NCBI GenBank assembly: GCA_027405735.1
Contig: JAPEHQ010000008.1
Coordinates: 434,001 to 498,000 of the forward strand
Reading direction: 5' to 3'
DNA from: Mucor racemosus
Lineage: Eukaryota > Mucoromycota > Mucoromycetes > Mucorales > Mucoraceae
DNA: 64,000 nt
Shown: one piece after another, positions 21,364 through 33,370 of the stretch
Position numbering within the stretch: the first letter of the stretch is position 1
Layout: each line of letters starts with the position of its first letter
The notes under the pieces: generated by a model
What the model saw: only the letters and a program-made list of their open reading frames with translations
Databases searched by the model: none
Told to the model about the DNA's origin: nothing
Position numbers and translations under genes: made by a program

Positions 21364-23380
21364 ATGGTTACCCCTGATATGTCTGTACCCGCTCCTGTCT
21401 CCAAGGTTGATTTTCTCGTTGTTGGTGGAGGCCCTGTTGGTTTATTGGCCGCAAATCTCATTGTTCAAGCTGGCCTCACTGTTCGTGTTGTCGGTAAGTT
21501 TTGATTAATATACTCAATTACAACATTGTACTAATGTTTGAATAGATATTGAATACGAACCTAATCATTGGGGTCGTGGTGATTGGATTCATGGACGTAC
21601 TCTTGAATTATTAGAGAGAGCCGGTCTTGAAGATGAATTATTAAAGACAGGTGTTAAAGTTGAAAAAATGTCGTCTTATATGAATGGTGCATTGCAAAAA
21701 GAGATCCCTTTTGTTCCTGAAGAAACTGAATCAAAGCATGAGTAAGTAATTGAATCAGATAAAAAAGAATGAAGCTGATATTCATTTATTTTAGATATTT
21801 ATTGTGTGTTGGTCAACATATCACTGAATCTAGTCTGCAAAGTCAATTATCGCAGCATGATGTCCAGGTTGAACGTCCTTCCACTGTTGTAAGCATGGAT
21901 CGTGATGAGAATAAAGACAGTGAGTATCCAATTATTGCTACGGTAATGCATCTGCAAGAGGGAAGAGGCACTGAAGATGTTCAATGCAAGTATGTTTTGG
22001 GCTGTGATGGTGCTCACAGTGATATTCGTCAACAACTCGGTATTACTAATGAAGGAGAAACTAGTGAAACACATGCTGGTGTCTTGGATGCATTAATTAG
22101 AACTAATTTTGCAAGCAGAAAAGAAGTCTGGTAAGTTATCAAGCTAAAATTGCATAGTACAATCGACTAATCTGCTTTTTTTTTTATTAGTATTGTACAG
22201 AGTGATCATGCCAAAACTATTAGTATGTTTCCTAGAGAAAATGGCCTCACACGTTTGTTTGTTCATTTTAATGAGAATGAACACGAACAAAGAAAAGAGC
22301 AACATAACAGAAATAAGATTCAGTTGGAAGATATTCAAAGAGAAGCTAAAAGAGCGTTGTTGCCTCATCGTATTGAATTTTTGGGTATTTTGTATTGGTC
22401 AGTCTATGTGGTAGGACAACGTTATGCTTCTAAGCTTGATTCAGATGATCAAAGAGTGTTCCTTTGTGGTGATGCTGCCCATTCTCAGAGTCCAACTCTA
22501 GGCCAAGGCGTAAATACTGGTTTTGGAGATGTCTTTAATTTGGTAATTATTGAGTAATCCATGTGATTTTAGCTGTATGTGCTGAACATTCTACATATCT
22601 TAGATCTGGAAAATTGTTATGGTAGAGAGAGGTCAACTTGATCGTAAATATCTTACTACATACCATTCAGAAAGATGGCCTGTTGCTCAAAATGTATTAG
22701 AAATTGATAAAGTTGCAGCTAAAGCAGCTGCTGGGCATCAATCTGCTGATTATTGTGATGTTGTTGAAAAGCATAGACTTTTTACAGCTGGTTATGGCAT
22801 CAGTTATGAAAACAATAGTAAAGACGATGTTTCTTTAATGTGGGCTCCTGAGGAAGATGAGGCAATTGAACTCAAATCTGAATACTATATGAAACCTGGT
22901 ATGCGTGCTCCTAATTTCAAGGTGTTTGGCTTCTCCACTGGTAAAAAGACTCGTCTTTTCGATGCCATTCCAAAAAATAAAGAGGCACCCAAATGGCTGT
23001 CGTACACATTGTTTGTATTGGCTCACGATCTTCGATCCACTCATGACATTGTTTCTAAATTCTTGGATGAAACTAGTAAAGCAACAACATTACTACCACC
23101 TACAGATGTCGTAGTTATTACCACAAGCACAGCAGACCAAGTCTCCAATTATAAGAAATTATTAGACAGTGATAGAGTCGTTATTGACAAATTAAATCAA
23201 GCACAATGTCACAGAGCATATCATCGCAGAGCAAATGGCCAGAATAATCATTCAAGTGAAGAAGAAAAAATTCAAGTAGCACTTGTAAGACCTGATGGGT
23301 ACATTGGCACCATTATTAGAAGCGATGATGCTACCTTGTTAAGCAATAGAGTTTGTCAATATTTTTCAAAGATTGTATAA
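21364..23380 (+). CDS. FAD-dependent aromatic monooxygenase, phenol 2-monooxygenase type
   Basis: Flavoprotein hydroxylase of the PheA/TfdB family, which uses NAD(P)H and O2 to hydroxylate phenolic rings; the substrate cannot be told from sequence. Five exons: 21364-21493, 21546-21741, 21795-22130, 22191-22542 and 22604-23380 (596 aa; introns 52-61 bp). Visible motifs: dinucleotide-binding VVGGGPVGLLAANL at the N-terminus, GCDGAHSDIRQQLG (DG motif) mid-protein, and FLCGDAAHSQSPTLGQGVNTG (FAD ribityl GD motif). The C-terminal ~200 residues resemble the thioredoxin-like dimerisation domain of fungal phenol hydroxylases (GMRAPNFKVFGF ... VRPDGYIG). Length fits the family. No signal peptide, so cytosolic. 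Confidence 0.88.
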
Positions 23381-23679
23381 ATAGATCGTTGTACAATTAG
23401 ACCTTCATAACCCCAATTTAATATCCTTACAATAATAAACACACCACTATTTTATACATATATTATTTCTCAACATTTTATGAGTATATCACATGAAATG
23501 CTTTTCAGTTAGCCAACAAGGCTTACCCATAAATTTTGAGCTTTAATATTTTAGGAAATACATTTAATTTGTACAGCAACTGTTTAAACAATGAACTTCC
23601 TAATTGAATTTGCGGTATTTTTATAGCTAATTTGAAATCGCTATTTTCAAGCTTTTCCAATGAGTAACTGTAAAGTAAA
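23381..23679. other. 3' flank of monooxygenase gene
   Basis: AT-rich; AATAATAAAC near 23430 may serve polyadenylation. Nothing else seen. Confidence 0.35.
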
Positions 23680-24600
23680 AAAATACAAAAGTATATATGA
23701 GATGCTATCGTTAAATATAGTTTTTATTATTATTATTTATCTTGCTTCATAATTTAGAAAAAACTCTTTAAACATCTGAGCTCACTTTTTTACTGCTTAA
23801 AAGTCAAAATTTGCTGTGACATATCTCGTCGAAAAAGCAAGATACAGAGTTAGTTTCTAAGTGAAATCTATTTGTTTTAAAATACTCTTTAACATATTTA
23901 AGTATCAAATTTTTTTTTGATATCATGTTTTTGCTCCTTTTTCGATGTTTCAGCGTAATTTACAAAATATGCAATATATTAAGTATAATATTTTATATGC
24001 TCCAATAATAGTCCTAATTTACATCCACCTATAGCAGTTTAGTTTTCTAAAATATCTCGATTTTTGATGGAGAAAATAAAAAAAAAGGCTTGAAGAGTTG
24101 TTGATGGATTCATCCGGCAATTTTTCATGAGCATTCATAGGTCCTTTTTTTTTCCGATTTCAAAAAAATTGCACAAAATTTTTAATTTCTCAACGAAAAA
24201 TGTAGTTATAGCTTTATGCAATACCTTGATCTGTAGATATTTTTACGGGTCATTATTCCACAAAATTGTATTTAAAAAAGTTGACTCAAAATTTAGAGAA
24301 AAAGTCAAAAAACCCTCAAAATTTCACTTTGATTTTACGGTAAATTTTGTGAGAATTTTTTTTTTGAAATTAATACCATTCAACTCTAAATTTAAAGTTG
24401 TACTTAAACTTTTTAATACACTAGCTCGACTTACTACTCACTTTGTTGCGCATTTGAGATTCTAAATTTTTTTCTCGATTTTTGATCAAAATTGACGTTT
24501 CGTATTTCAAACTCAGTGATTATACAGTATTTGATTTAGTTTTTTGCATAAATAACTCAATATCTTGCTGAAAAGTCAACATTTCCTCGCTAAACACAAA
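23680..24600 (+). repeat. Dispersed repeat A2 (repeat B), copy 1
   Basis: About 0.9 kb, nearly identical from 23740 to 24516 to 53345-54125 in the same orientation. It shares layout with repeat A: ATATCTCG plus GAAAAA motifs, a Phe/Ser/Thr/Lys-Asn stretch (FNFSTKN versus LAFSTKN), CCCTCAAAATTTCAC near 24320 and AGCTCGACTTAC near 24423. The frame at 24127-24465 is also open in the other copy, but most differences change the residue, so it does not look like a selected gene. Confidence 0.75.
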
Positions 24601-24898
24601 TATCCAAATTCATCTAATCCTGCTAAACTACCTCAAGTGTCATGGGCCGAGTACTTTTGCTCCTTTTATACAAGCTTCTCAACCATCATTGCTATAAAAA
24701 CAATAAAAAGCCAAGTTATACTTGAGTAGCATATAAAGATGTAAAACAATTTATGCAAGTTTAAATCATAATATAAAAATGTATTTATTTAAATATTATG
24801 AGTATTTTAGAGAAAATATGTACAATAGAATGAGATATTTTGATATTATCTCAAATTAAATAGATTATATAGATAGCAGAGTATGTAAGCAACTACAA
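24601..24898. other. Spacer, 3' flank of the NDUFA4-like gene
   Basis: AT-rich with no gene seen. Confidence 0.35.
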
Positions 24899-25147
24899 TT
24901 ACCATTCCCTACGAGTATACTTGCCATCGTATTTTTGGTTGAAAGCAGCTAATTTAACTTGTTCACCATCCTTGACATGTTGCCATGGTTCAGCATTAGT
25001 CTTGTGATTCCAGACGACATCAGGAGCATGAGCTTGATGTGAACCCATATAAACAATACCAGACAGGGCACCACCGAGAATAACAAAAAGAGGATAAATT
25101 TCTGGCTTTGATGCAGAATGCTTGAAAAATTGATAGATTTGACCCAT
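24899..25147 (-). CDS. NDUFA4/MLRQ-like mitochondrial respiratory subunit
   Basis: Single-exon 82-residue protein. A short N-terminus (MGQIYQFFKHSASKPEIYP) leads into one transmembrane helix (LFVILGGALSGIVYMGS), then a small soluble tail with PDVVWNHKTNAEPW. This matches the NDUFA4/B12D family pattern (hydrophobic helix, then a PDV-W-...-N-EPW block); the human member is a supernumerary subunit of cytochrome c oxidase, first assigned to complex I. It should sit in the inner mitochondrial membrane. Length is typical. Fungal members are poorly named, so the exact complex is uncertain. Confidence 0.75.
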   Translation of the reverse strand: MGQIYQFFKHSASKPEIYPLFVILGGALSGIVYMGSHQAHAPDVVWNHKTNAEPWQHVKDGEQVKLAAFNQKYDGKYTRREW

Positions 25148-25915
25148 TTTGTTAATATATTTGATAATAGAAAATAAACCTGGGAAATATTCAACACTGC
25201 TTTTATATTTGCAAATTAAAAATGAGAAAAATAAATCGTACGATTTAGAATCGAAGGATTATGGAATCTTGTTATAATTGGCTCTATATTGGTGTATAAT
25301 GACATTAATGTCTCACTCACACGGCAATAAAAAGAAGAAACAATGGGCATGGGGTCAAAACTCAGCGAAAAGTAAACAATGGAAATAAAGTAAAGCGTTT
25401 TTTTCATGCAGAATTAGTGTCAAAAAAAAAAATAGCAATTTTTTATACATGAATTCCTTCAAATGATACTGATATAAATTGATTGCAATGCTATGATCTT
25501 TCTTGAACTTCAACCGCATAGGTTCATCTATAGTTAGAATTTGGAATAATGGAGGATTCTTCTCTTTTCGAAAATAAAATAGAGGTTCTATTTGGAATAT
25601 AGAATGACCACCAGCTTTGTTCATTTAATTTATGCAATATATGGCTCATTATTGCCAATCATGGATAGTGCATGGTTTGGCATAAAGCAATGTTTCTTAT
25701 TTTCATTGTTTCTATTTTGAAGTAGCGGCAGATTTACTTGACGATTGAGTTAATCATGATCACAGATTCTTGGTTATTGATAGTTACATAAGCATTATAA
25801 CTCACTATTGCCAAATTACTCAATCATAGATAGTGCATGGATTGGCAATAAGATTCACAACAAATGGAACATAAAATTGCTAGGAAATGTTTTTATTTAT
25901 AAATGTTAATACCAA
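25148..25915. other. Intergenic with a short direct repeat
   Basis: Contains two similar blocks built on ATAGTGCATGG(A/T)TTGGCA with ATTGCCAA before it (about 25648-25686 and 25806-25852). Each is also partly self-complementary (ATTGCCAATC/GATTGGCAAT). No gene seen. Confidence 0.4.
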
Positions 25916-27309
25916 CTATTTATCAGAAGCAGTTAAATCACTCTTTTTAGGTTCAAGGTCTTCTTCTTCATCCCCTTCTTCTTCATCATCATCTTCTTCT
26001 TCCTCTGATTGTACTCTACTACTAGCACGACTACTTTCTACACTATCCGACATTAATCTATTACGGTTACGGTATTTCCAAAGTTTATCTACAACATCTT
26101 CAGCACCAAATACTCCACTAAAACCACGAATAAATTCATGGCTTTTATCTTCCCATACCAACATGGTATCATTAATAGCTGTCTTGATGGTCTTTCTTAG
26201 ATCTTGAATGGATTTTTTAGTCTTGATCTTTCTTTCCTTCAAAAATGAAATATTTAATTCTTTAGCTGTAACACCTCTTTCTAAATTTCTTCTCAGATAA
26301 GCATCGTAATCACGAACAATGCGAGTAATGAGATCTGATGTAGATATGCCATCTGTACGTTCTGTAGGAAAGAAGCGACCTTGATCCTTGACAAAAGCGT
26401 ATACATCACCCGATTCTTTACTTTGATATGGTTCAGCATCATGAGCTACATAATCAATTTGATGGCTATCGAGAAATTCTTGGTCAACAAACCAAGGGGC
26501 ATCTGGAATGACTTCATCGACCCATTTACAATGTCTAACTGCTTCATATCTTTCTAAATCTGTCATGACGGTTTTTCCCTTGCGTTTATGAGTTTCTGCA
26601 TCACTACAAACTTTCGAAATGAATTAGTTTTCAACAGAGATTGTGTTTTTGAATGTATGTATATATATATATATACCTCCAACTAGTAAATATACATTGG
26701 GAAATGCTTTTTTGGCCTGTTCTAAAGCTTTGGCATGACCAAAATGAAACAAATCATAGATGCCTACAACATGAATTAGAATTACTGCTATTTTTTTTTT
26801 GTGATTTGCGTTTCGTTACCATCGCAATAAATTCGGATAGGTCTACCAATAGGAGGCTATACAATATATGAAGTTAATGAAAGGTTTTTGTTACCATGGA
26901 TACCAAGAAATGACTTACAGGATTGATCTTGAAACCATATTGTTCTTCAATTCCTTCCGGTAAAGCAGCAACTGCGTTAGCATCAGACTCTTCTTCACTT
27001 GTAGATGAAACAAAAGGACGTAAATGGCGTTGTCTTTTTGCAGAAGGTATTAATTCTTCCTTTGTTAAGCTGTGTGAATGAGAAAGAGGAAGAGGAGGAA
27101 GTGAAGATTCTGTATTATCTTCATCTGAAAAAGCTTGTTTAAAATCAAGAAAAATCTACTATGCATTCATATCATTTACCAGAGGCATCACGAGAAGTGG
27201 GCTGATCGTCAGGACCATCAGAATTATCCTCGTCTTCTTCAACTTGTCTTTTTCTTTTCGATAATCTACGGGTTGAAGAAGAAGAATGAGGTACAGCAAA
27301 TGAGCTCAT
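25916..27309 (-). CDS. pct1: Choline-phosphate cytidylyltransferase
   Basis: Converts CTP and phosphocholine to CDP-choline, the rate-setting step of the Kennedy pathway for phosphatidylcholine. Five exons: 27180-27309, 26919-27124, 26820-26856, 26677-26763 and 25916-26610 (384 aa). The nucleotidyltransferase signature HxGH is present as [12 protein letters not shown], reached only after splicing (exon 4), with [14 protein letters not shown] and the second signature [15 protein letters not shown] Ser/acidic N-terminus (residues 1-95) and a helical tail with an acidic end ([20 protein letters not shown]) flank the catalytic core; the amphipathic membrane-binding helix would lie around residues 285-330. 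It lies 160 bp downstream of a bHLH gene on the same strand. Confidence 0.92.
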
Positions 27310-27469
27310 ATTTTTAATTTTATTGATATATAGAAAGAAAAAGAGGGGATAAAATAGAAATAACAGTTATTACCAAGTTTTGAAACTTGTAAAAAAGAGA
27401 TATATAAACACGATGCTGACTTTGGAACCGGGGCATCTCAATATATGTAAAAGGCCAACGCAATAAAGT

Positions 27470-27979
27470 TTATTTCGATTTATTCTTATTCATGATAACA
27501 ACAGAAAGATTCTTTAAAATTGGATCATCTTGAGGCAAATTAGTCTCTAACTGATCATGCAATTCTTGTATATAATCAATTGCTGCTTGAAGGACGCTTA
27601 ACTTATGAATTGGTTGCTGTACAGATGTAGGAAATTGAGCTTTGCAAGATGGAATCAATGTTTTTAATCTGTCGATTTTATCATTCATTTTCTCTCTTCT
27701 TCTTTTCTCAACTGCACTATGTGATAATCTTCTGTTATTTTCTTTTATATTTACTTTGGAACTTGACGTTGATGATCCTGTTGTGGTTGCTGTTGATGTT
27801 GTTGTATTTAATGGTTGTGGTTGCCAGCTTTGATAAGGTGACATGGGCGGAGGTGCAATATAGAAATGTACGATTGGTGGTGGCAGTTGAATAGGTGGCA
27901 ACCCTCCTGGCCTCAACGCTTCTTGTTGATTTTGAGTAGGTGATGTGGTAGAAATAGCAGTTGTAGTAGGCACATCCAT
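27470..27979 (-). CDS. bHLH transcription factor
   Basis: Single-exon, 169 residues. A Pro/Thr/Ser-rich N-terminal half (PPIQLPPPIVHFYIAPPP) precedes a C-terminal basic helix-loop-helix domain at about residues 82-145: basic region RRLSHSAVEKRRREKMN with the H-E-R positions that bind CANNTG E-boxes (H, E and R spaced as in class B proteins), helix 1 DKIDRLKTLIP, a long loop containing QFPTSVQQP, and helix 2 HKLSVLQAAIDYIQELHDQLE. No leucine zipper is visible after helix 2. Nuclear dimeric regulator by family. It is small and resembles Ino4-like or Cbf1-like factors in size, but the exact orthologue was not identified. Confidence 0.88.
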   Translation of the reverse strand: MDVPTTTAISTTSPTQNQQEALRPGGLPPIQLPPPIVHFYIAPPPMSPYQSWQPQPLNTTTSTATTTGSSTSSSKVNIKENNRRLSHSAVEKRRREKMNDKIDRLKTLIPSCKAQFPTSVQQPIHKLSVLQAAIDYIQELHDQLETNLPQDDPILKNLSVVIMNKNKSK

Positions 27980-28865
27980 ATTATGGAAATTAAAGACGAA
28001 AAAAAGGTCAAGTAATTAAAAAGATAAAAAAAAAGATAAGAGGATAAGTAAGGGGAAAGTCTTTTTAATGAATCATACTTGTTAGATCCTTGTTGGCCTC
28101 TTCCTTGTTCGCATTAGATACATAAAATCAGGCATGACCTTATACTATTCATTTATTGGATAAATTCTGGCATTGCGTACATGTGATGCACTGAATAAAG
28201 CCTTAATCTGGTTTGCGTGGACTCAACTTGTTGAATTGATTTGAGCTTATTTTCCCAGAAAACAGGAATGCTTACAAACTTGTCATTGTGTATAGTTACA
28301 CCTTGTAATTTAACGATAATTAATTGGAAAATAACGGAAAGGGAGATTGATATTACCTATTTAGCCGCATCTTTTTCTCTTGGATAAATAAACAAAAAAT
28401 CCCCCGTTTTGATATTTTAAATGATTTTTACTCTATCAATAATATACTTTTTATAATGAAACTTGGTTTTATAATGCTTGTTAAAAGCTACTCTATTTTT
28501 CTATATTTTTTATTTTATAATTTGTAAATGATTTTGTCTTGTTGGATTGTAAAAAGATCTTGAAACTGCTATTATAAATAAAATAAACTACTTTGAAAGG
28601 TTGATAAACATGTTCGATCTAATTTGCTAATAAATAATCATCAATTAAATCTATTTATTAAAGTTTAATTGCATATTTTCTTCTGTATGTATCTCTATAA
28701 TTTACTTGTACAGGTAATGGCTAAATATTCAACATTTCTAGAAGGTTGTTTCATTATTGCAGCCTCCAGCAAAGAGTGTGGTGAATCTCCGCATATTCTA
28801 AATTTTTTCATGTACTTTGGTGGCGTACACTCTCCCTTCTGGCTTTCTTTATATAAATATAAAAT
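27980..28865. other. Divergent intergenic region
   Basis: About 0.9 kb between two divergent genes (bHLH minus, NEPRO-like plus). No gene or repeat recognised; it should contain both promoters. Confidence 0.4.
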
Positions 28866-29884
28866 ATGACAACAGCACCTTATTACACAATCTTAAACCC
28901 ACCATTGCCACCGAGCCTCGTTCTCTCTAATGTTCGGATTAATAAAAAAATAGAAATCAACCATGATGATCAATTAAAGTCATTAAAGACATTTATGGAG
29001 CTATTTCAAGAACGCAAAACTTTTTGGCTTGAAGTTGCTGTATTGGACAGACTTCATTATAAAAATTTGAATCAACAACGACCTTTTCATCGATTCAAAC
29101 GATCTATGGAACTTCGGCGTTTATTGAAGCGACTAAAGGCTTTGCAGATTGATAAAGAATTGGAAAGATTATACATTTCTTTTTGGGATGCTAAAAGGTA
29201 AAATAGGTTTTAATCAATCAAATTAAAATATATTAAATAAGCATGATATCCTTAGCTTGGATAAATGTACAACAAAATGGAACTATATACCAAGTAGAGA
29301 ATCTATTCAATACACAATGCATCGATTGATCGGGGCTGCATTGTTATTAGATAAAGTAAGTGAGATCAATGTTATGCCTGTCGAGTGTTACGACTGACAT
29401 CAGTTCTTTCTAGATAAAAATCGCATTAATAGAGACCTACAGAGCTAATTCTACACTACTGAAATTGGAACATTTTGTATCGCTCGCCATTGTTTACATG
29501 GGTATTTGCAGTAGATTATATAAACTATGTCATATTTGGGTGAATCAAATTGAAGAATGTTACCACATGCTTTATACATGGTCTAATTGCTTTCCTAGTG
29601 GATTAAAGAATAAGGAACAAAAAGTATTTAATGCTCAACACAATCTACAATGCGATGCAGATACTCTTAAATCAACTAGAACACAATATGCTCAGAATAC
29701 ATTGAAATTGAAATCATCTGTTCAGCATAGAGTACACTTAGAAACATATTTAGCAAATCAATCTGTCGTTGATAAAGTCAAGGATATACAAAAAGAATAT
29801 GGAATTAACAATAATAGTGATTCAGAAGACATTGGTGAAGAAATCATGGATCTTGAAGATTTAGGAGAGGTTATTCAACGATAA
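28866..29884 (+). CDS. NEPRO/Rmp1-like nucleolar protein
   Basis: Three exons (28866-29197, 29256-29355, 29414-29884; 58-bp introns) encode 300 residues. The N-terminal part has the pattern seen in nucleolus and neural progenitor protein and in yeast Rmp1: FWLEVAVLDRLHYKNLNQQR followed by RRLLKRLKAL, an all-helical domain. In yeast and animals these are subunits or partners of RNase MRP, which cuts precursor rRNA. The middle is helical, with hydrophobic stretches; the end is acidic (NSDSEDIGEEIMDLEDLGEV). The family call rests on the FWxEV...YKNxNQ(Q/H)R signature; the rest is weakly conserved. Confidence 0.65.
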
Positions 29885-29998
29885 AATTACATTTCTTCTA
29901 TATTTATATAAATAAAAACCATCTAATTGCTTTCACGGCCAAAGTTAAAGTACTATCATATAAAGTATGGTTAGTAATTTGTAAAATAATACCACTAT

Positions 29999-31515
29999 CT
30001 ATTGAATTACCTTTTCACGGAACAAAAAGTGGCCTGGTCTCTTGGGATCTTCGGTACCTTTTTCCATAATTTCAGCCTTTTCAGCATCAGAAACAACTGT
30101 TTGTTCAACAGAAGCAGTTTCTTCCTTGTTCCAATTTTTCACCTTTTCCATAGTAATCAAACGACGAGACCATTGACCAAAGTTTTGCTCACTATTAGAT
30201 ATTAAAGTCATACAAGGATGTTGAGGTACATCAGCATTTGAATATTCATCTACAATTGTTGGCAACCAATAAACTAATCTTCCTCCCAACACCAAATTCT
30301 CGGCAGCAAAATTCAATAAATCAATAAGCACCTCTGACATTTCATATGGTTTTGTGGGTGGATAATAATCTTCACGAGTGTGCATAGGAATACCATCATA
30401 AGAACGCATAGCAAGCTCTTTACCATCATGTCTACCTAATTTCTTTGCTCCGGCACGAACACCATATGGAGGATCAGTAACAATAGCATCCAACCATTGT
30501 TGAGATCTCCAAGGATTATGGCAAATATCAAAAACAAGAGCATCTAGTACACGGCCCTGTAAATTGTATTGTTCAATATTTGACTGAACACCTGATTTTC
30601 CTTTTCCACGAATTTGTCTTCCATCAATATCTGAACCCATTGTGAAGGAACCAAAATGAGCACAAGTAAATAAAAAGCTACCTGTTCCAACAAATGGATC
30701 ATAAACGATTTTTCCAGGTGCAGCCAATGCTTGGTTTGCCATAACTAATGATAATTCAGCATCCATTGAAGTTGTACCCAAATATTTTCTCTTTTTCAAA
30801 TTGTATAAATTAACTAAATCACGGCTGCCAGTAGCAATTAATTTGCCCATATAAATGTGAAGAGGTGCAGGTCTTTCTGTTCCATTTTCAAATCCATAAT
30901 CAGCTAAAACGTGGAATTGTACATCAGGATTTTTCATATCAATGACACCTTTGAAACCAAGATATGAGAAAGAATTGATAATGGCAAGCTGTTCTTTGAA
31001 TAAAATTGTAGATCCAAATGCTGATACAACAAACTTGAATGAGCATGTCATGTATTCGTCCCACCTATCAGATGTCTTTTTAACTTGTTCATGTACTTGC
31101 TCGTATGTTTCTCCATCTCCCCAAAGCTCGTAAATGTTTCTGGTTTAGAATCATTAGTTTGTTTTTAGATATTAACGAAATATTGTTGCTATTTACTTGA
31201 TCAAGATGGCTCTTTTAATGAGTTTTTGTGCCTCTGATGTAGAATCTAATTCAACTTTTAAAAATGGATTCTGCAAGAACAATCAGTAAAATATAAATCA
31301 GCATTTTTTTTATACATTTCCTACATCTAATTTATATTCTTCTTTGTTGTAATTAACATTGACTTTTTCCAATTTTGCAAGAGACAAAAATTCGGGAAGT
31401 CTAAACTCATCATGAGACTGAAAAAAAAAAGTAAGTGATCTTTTTAGTTTTCTGATTAAATCAAATGATTCGATTTCATGTTTACCTGAGCAAATTGAAT
31501 CAAAAAAGTTGGCAT
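29999..31515 (-). CDS. trm11: tRNA (guanine-10-N2) methyltransferase Trm11
   Basis: Catalytic subunit that, with Trm112, makes N2-methylguanosine at position 10 of tRNAs in the cytoplasm. Four exons: 31486-31515, 31325-31417, 31197-31270 and 29999-31139, giving 445 residues, typical for the family. The N-terminal THUMP-related part contains IKNIYELWGDGETYEQ. The Rossmann methyltransferase part shows DPFVGTGSFLF (S-adenosylmethionine site) and the catalytic TDPPYGVR, followed by GGRLVYWLP. The end of exon 2 is ambiguous: GTAGGA after KLD (used here) or GTATAA two codons later, both in phase. The 3' ends of this gene and the NEPRO-like gene converge with a 114-bp gap. It diverges from svf1. Confidence 0.92.
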
Positions 31516-32095
31516 ATTGTAATTATTGTAAACTGATTAAAAAAATTGTTTTACTGCAATTGACATTTGCTTGCTTCTAAGCGGATTTCAAAGCTTTTTT
31601 TTTTCTTCTTAATCCAAGCCACCATTGTTTTATGATTGCGAAACCTGTATAAAGAAAATTGGTTTCACCAAACATGTAACAGGAACAGGATGCCGAAAAT
31701 ATGCATTTTAAGCAGTTCCGGTACCATGGAAACAACTGAATTATGGTTGCTATGGAAACAGAGATTCTATCCATGATTGTATGGATGTTACTATTTTTTA
31801 AAAATCTCTTTGGCTCGACTTTAATCAAGATTCATGCTGTGTAATGTTGGTTTCATTTCTTCGATGGTCTGATTTCTTTACAATCATGATCATATGTATA
31901 AGAAGCTCTCTCTTCTTTGAACTTAAATCACGTGTATCTTTCATTCGGAAATACTCCTTTCCCTCCAATTAAAGGCAGCATGAATGATCAGGTCTCTTTT
32001 TTTTTTTTGGGAGATTCAAAAAACCACCGAGTTTCTTTTTCGGTTTTCTTCTTTCCTTCTTCTTTTTCATTACACAAAATCATAAAATTTAAACA
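31516..32095. promoter_or_regulatory. Shared trm11/svf1 divergent promoter region
   Basis: 580 bp between two divergent starts. The svf1 side is pyrimidine-rich (31985-32070, poly-T and TTCTTTCC runs) and ACAATGG surrounds the svf1 start. A minus frame at 31577-31828 was judged spurious. Confidence 0.45.
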
Positions 32096-33370
32096 ATGGC
32101 ATCTTGGTGTAAATAAATCACAAATTGTAAATATTCAATGGCATGAATTGCTCATGTAATTCCTCTTTTTTTTGTAGTATCTCAAATCACAAGTACTGTA
32201 ACAAACATTGCTGGTCTCACAGAAGAAGGATCTGTAAAGACACCAGGTGATACTGCTAAAGATGGTCAGTATTATAGTGCATTAGTAGGAAAGGATTATG
32301 AATGGGCTTGTGCTTCTGGTTCAGCTACCGAAAACCAAATTTTTTACATGACAACTAAAACTGGCGGTTTCATTTTTGTTCAACTCATCTATTCCGCCAT
32401 TGGGTAAGTTCAAGTACTAGAAAAATGTATAATTGCATGAAACTAACTAGTGTACAGCCTCTGGAAACCAACTGTATCATTTACTTGTCGTTTCTATGAT
32501 CCTACATCAAGCATAAATAGGTTTAAAAACTTCAATCAAGCTTCTGAATTTACACTCTCAGATGATCGTCGCTCTGTAAAGACTGAGTTTTTTAATATCA
32601 CATTGGATCCTACCTTGTCTCAATTCAAAATTTCAATTACTCATCCTGACTTGATTGTCGATTTAGATTACGTACGCATAGACAAGGGCTTTAAAGTAGG
32701 TGAAGGTAAAACTTATTTGGGCGGTAATGACCAAACATCTGCTGCCGGTATCGTATCACATAAATTTTGGCCCCGCTGTTCTGCTAAAGGTACTATCATT
32801 ATCGAAAAGAAATTCTATGAGGTAGATGCTCATGGCATGTTTATTCATGCTATCCAAGGTATGCAACCTCAGTTAATTGCTTCTAAATGGAATTTTGTCG
32901 ATTTCCAAGCCAAAGACGCCGCATTGTCTATGATGCAATTTACTACAACTAAACAATATGGTGCTATTGAAGTAAATCAAGGCTCCATTGTTCTTCATGA
33001 TAAATTAATCAGTGTTTGCGTTGAAAATAATGTTGAGATGATGGACCTTAAAAAAGATGACGAAACTGAATACGATATTCCTCAACGTGTCAAATTAACT
33101 TGGAAGGGAAAAACTCTTAAAGAAAATGAAAGCGACGAAATTAAGGATGTCTCTGTTGTAATGATTGTAAATCTCGAAAATTTGGTTGATAAAATTGATA
33201 TTTTATCTGAAATCCCTTGGTTTCTCAAAAAAATTGTTCAAACATTTGTTGTAAAACCATATGTCTATCAATGGCTTGACGATGCAACTGCTGAAATTAC
33301 TGTTGGTGATGAAAAGTTTGAGTGCCCTGGAAGATGTTATCAAGAACTCGTCTTTGTCTCTGCTTTTTAA
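32096..33370 (+). CDS. svf1: Svf1-like survival factor (lipocalin-like)
   Basis: Three exons: a 13-nt first exon (32096-32108, encoding MASW and part of the next codon), 32178-32403 and 32458-33370; 383 residues. The start MASWLSQITSTVTNIAG could form the short N-terminal amphipathic helix known from yeast Svf1. The body matches the family: DYEWACASGSATENQIFYMT, GGFIFVQLIYSAIG, KFWPRCSAKGTI and HGMFIHAIQGMQPQL. The family has two lipocalin-like barrels; yeast Svf1 supports survival under oxidative stress and has been linked to ceramide transport. Proposed from motifs and length (yeast protein 481 aa, so this one is shorter). Confidence 0.85.

Noticed and set aside
24127..24465. 112-residue frame in repeat B as a transposon gene
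   Set aside because: Also open in copy 2, but most differences between copies change the amino acid, and no domain is recognised.
31577..31828. 83-residue minus frame between trm11 and svf1
   Set aside because: No family features, and it occupies the shared promoter of two well-supported genes.
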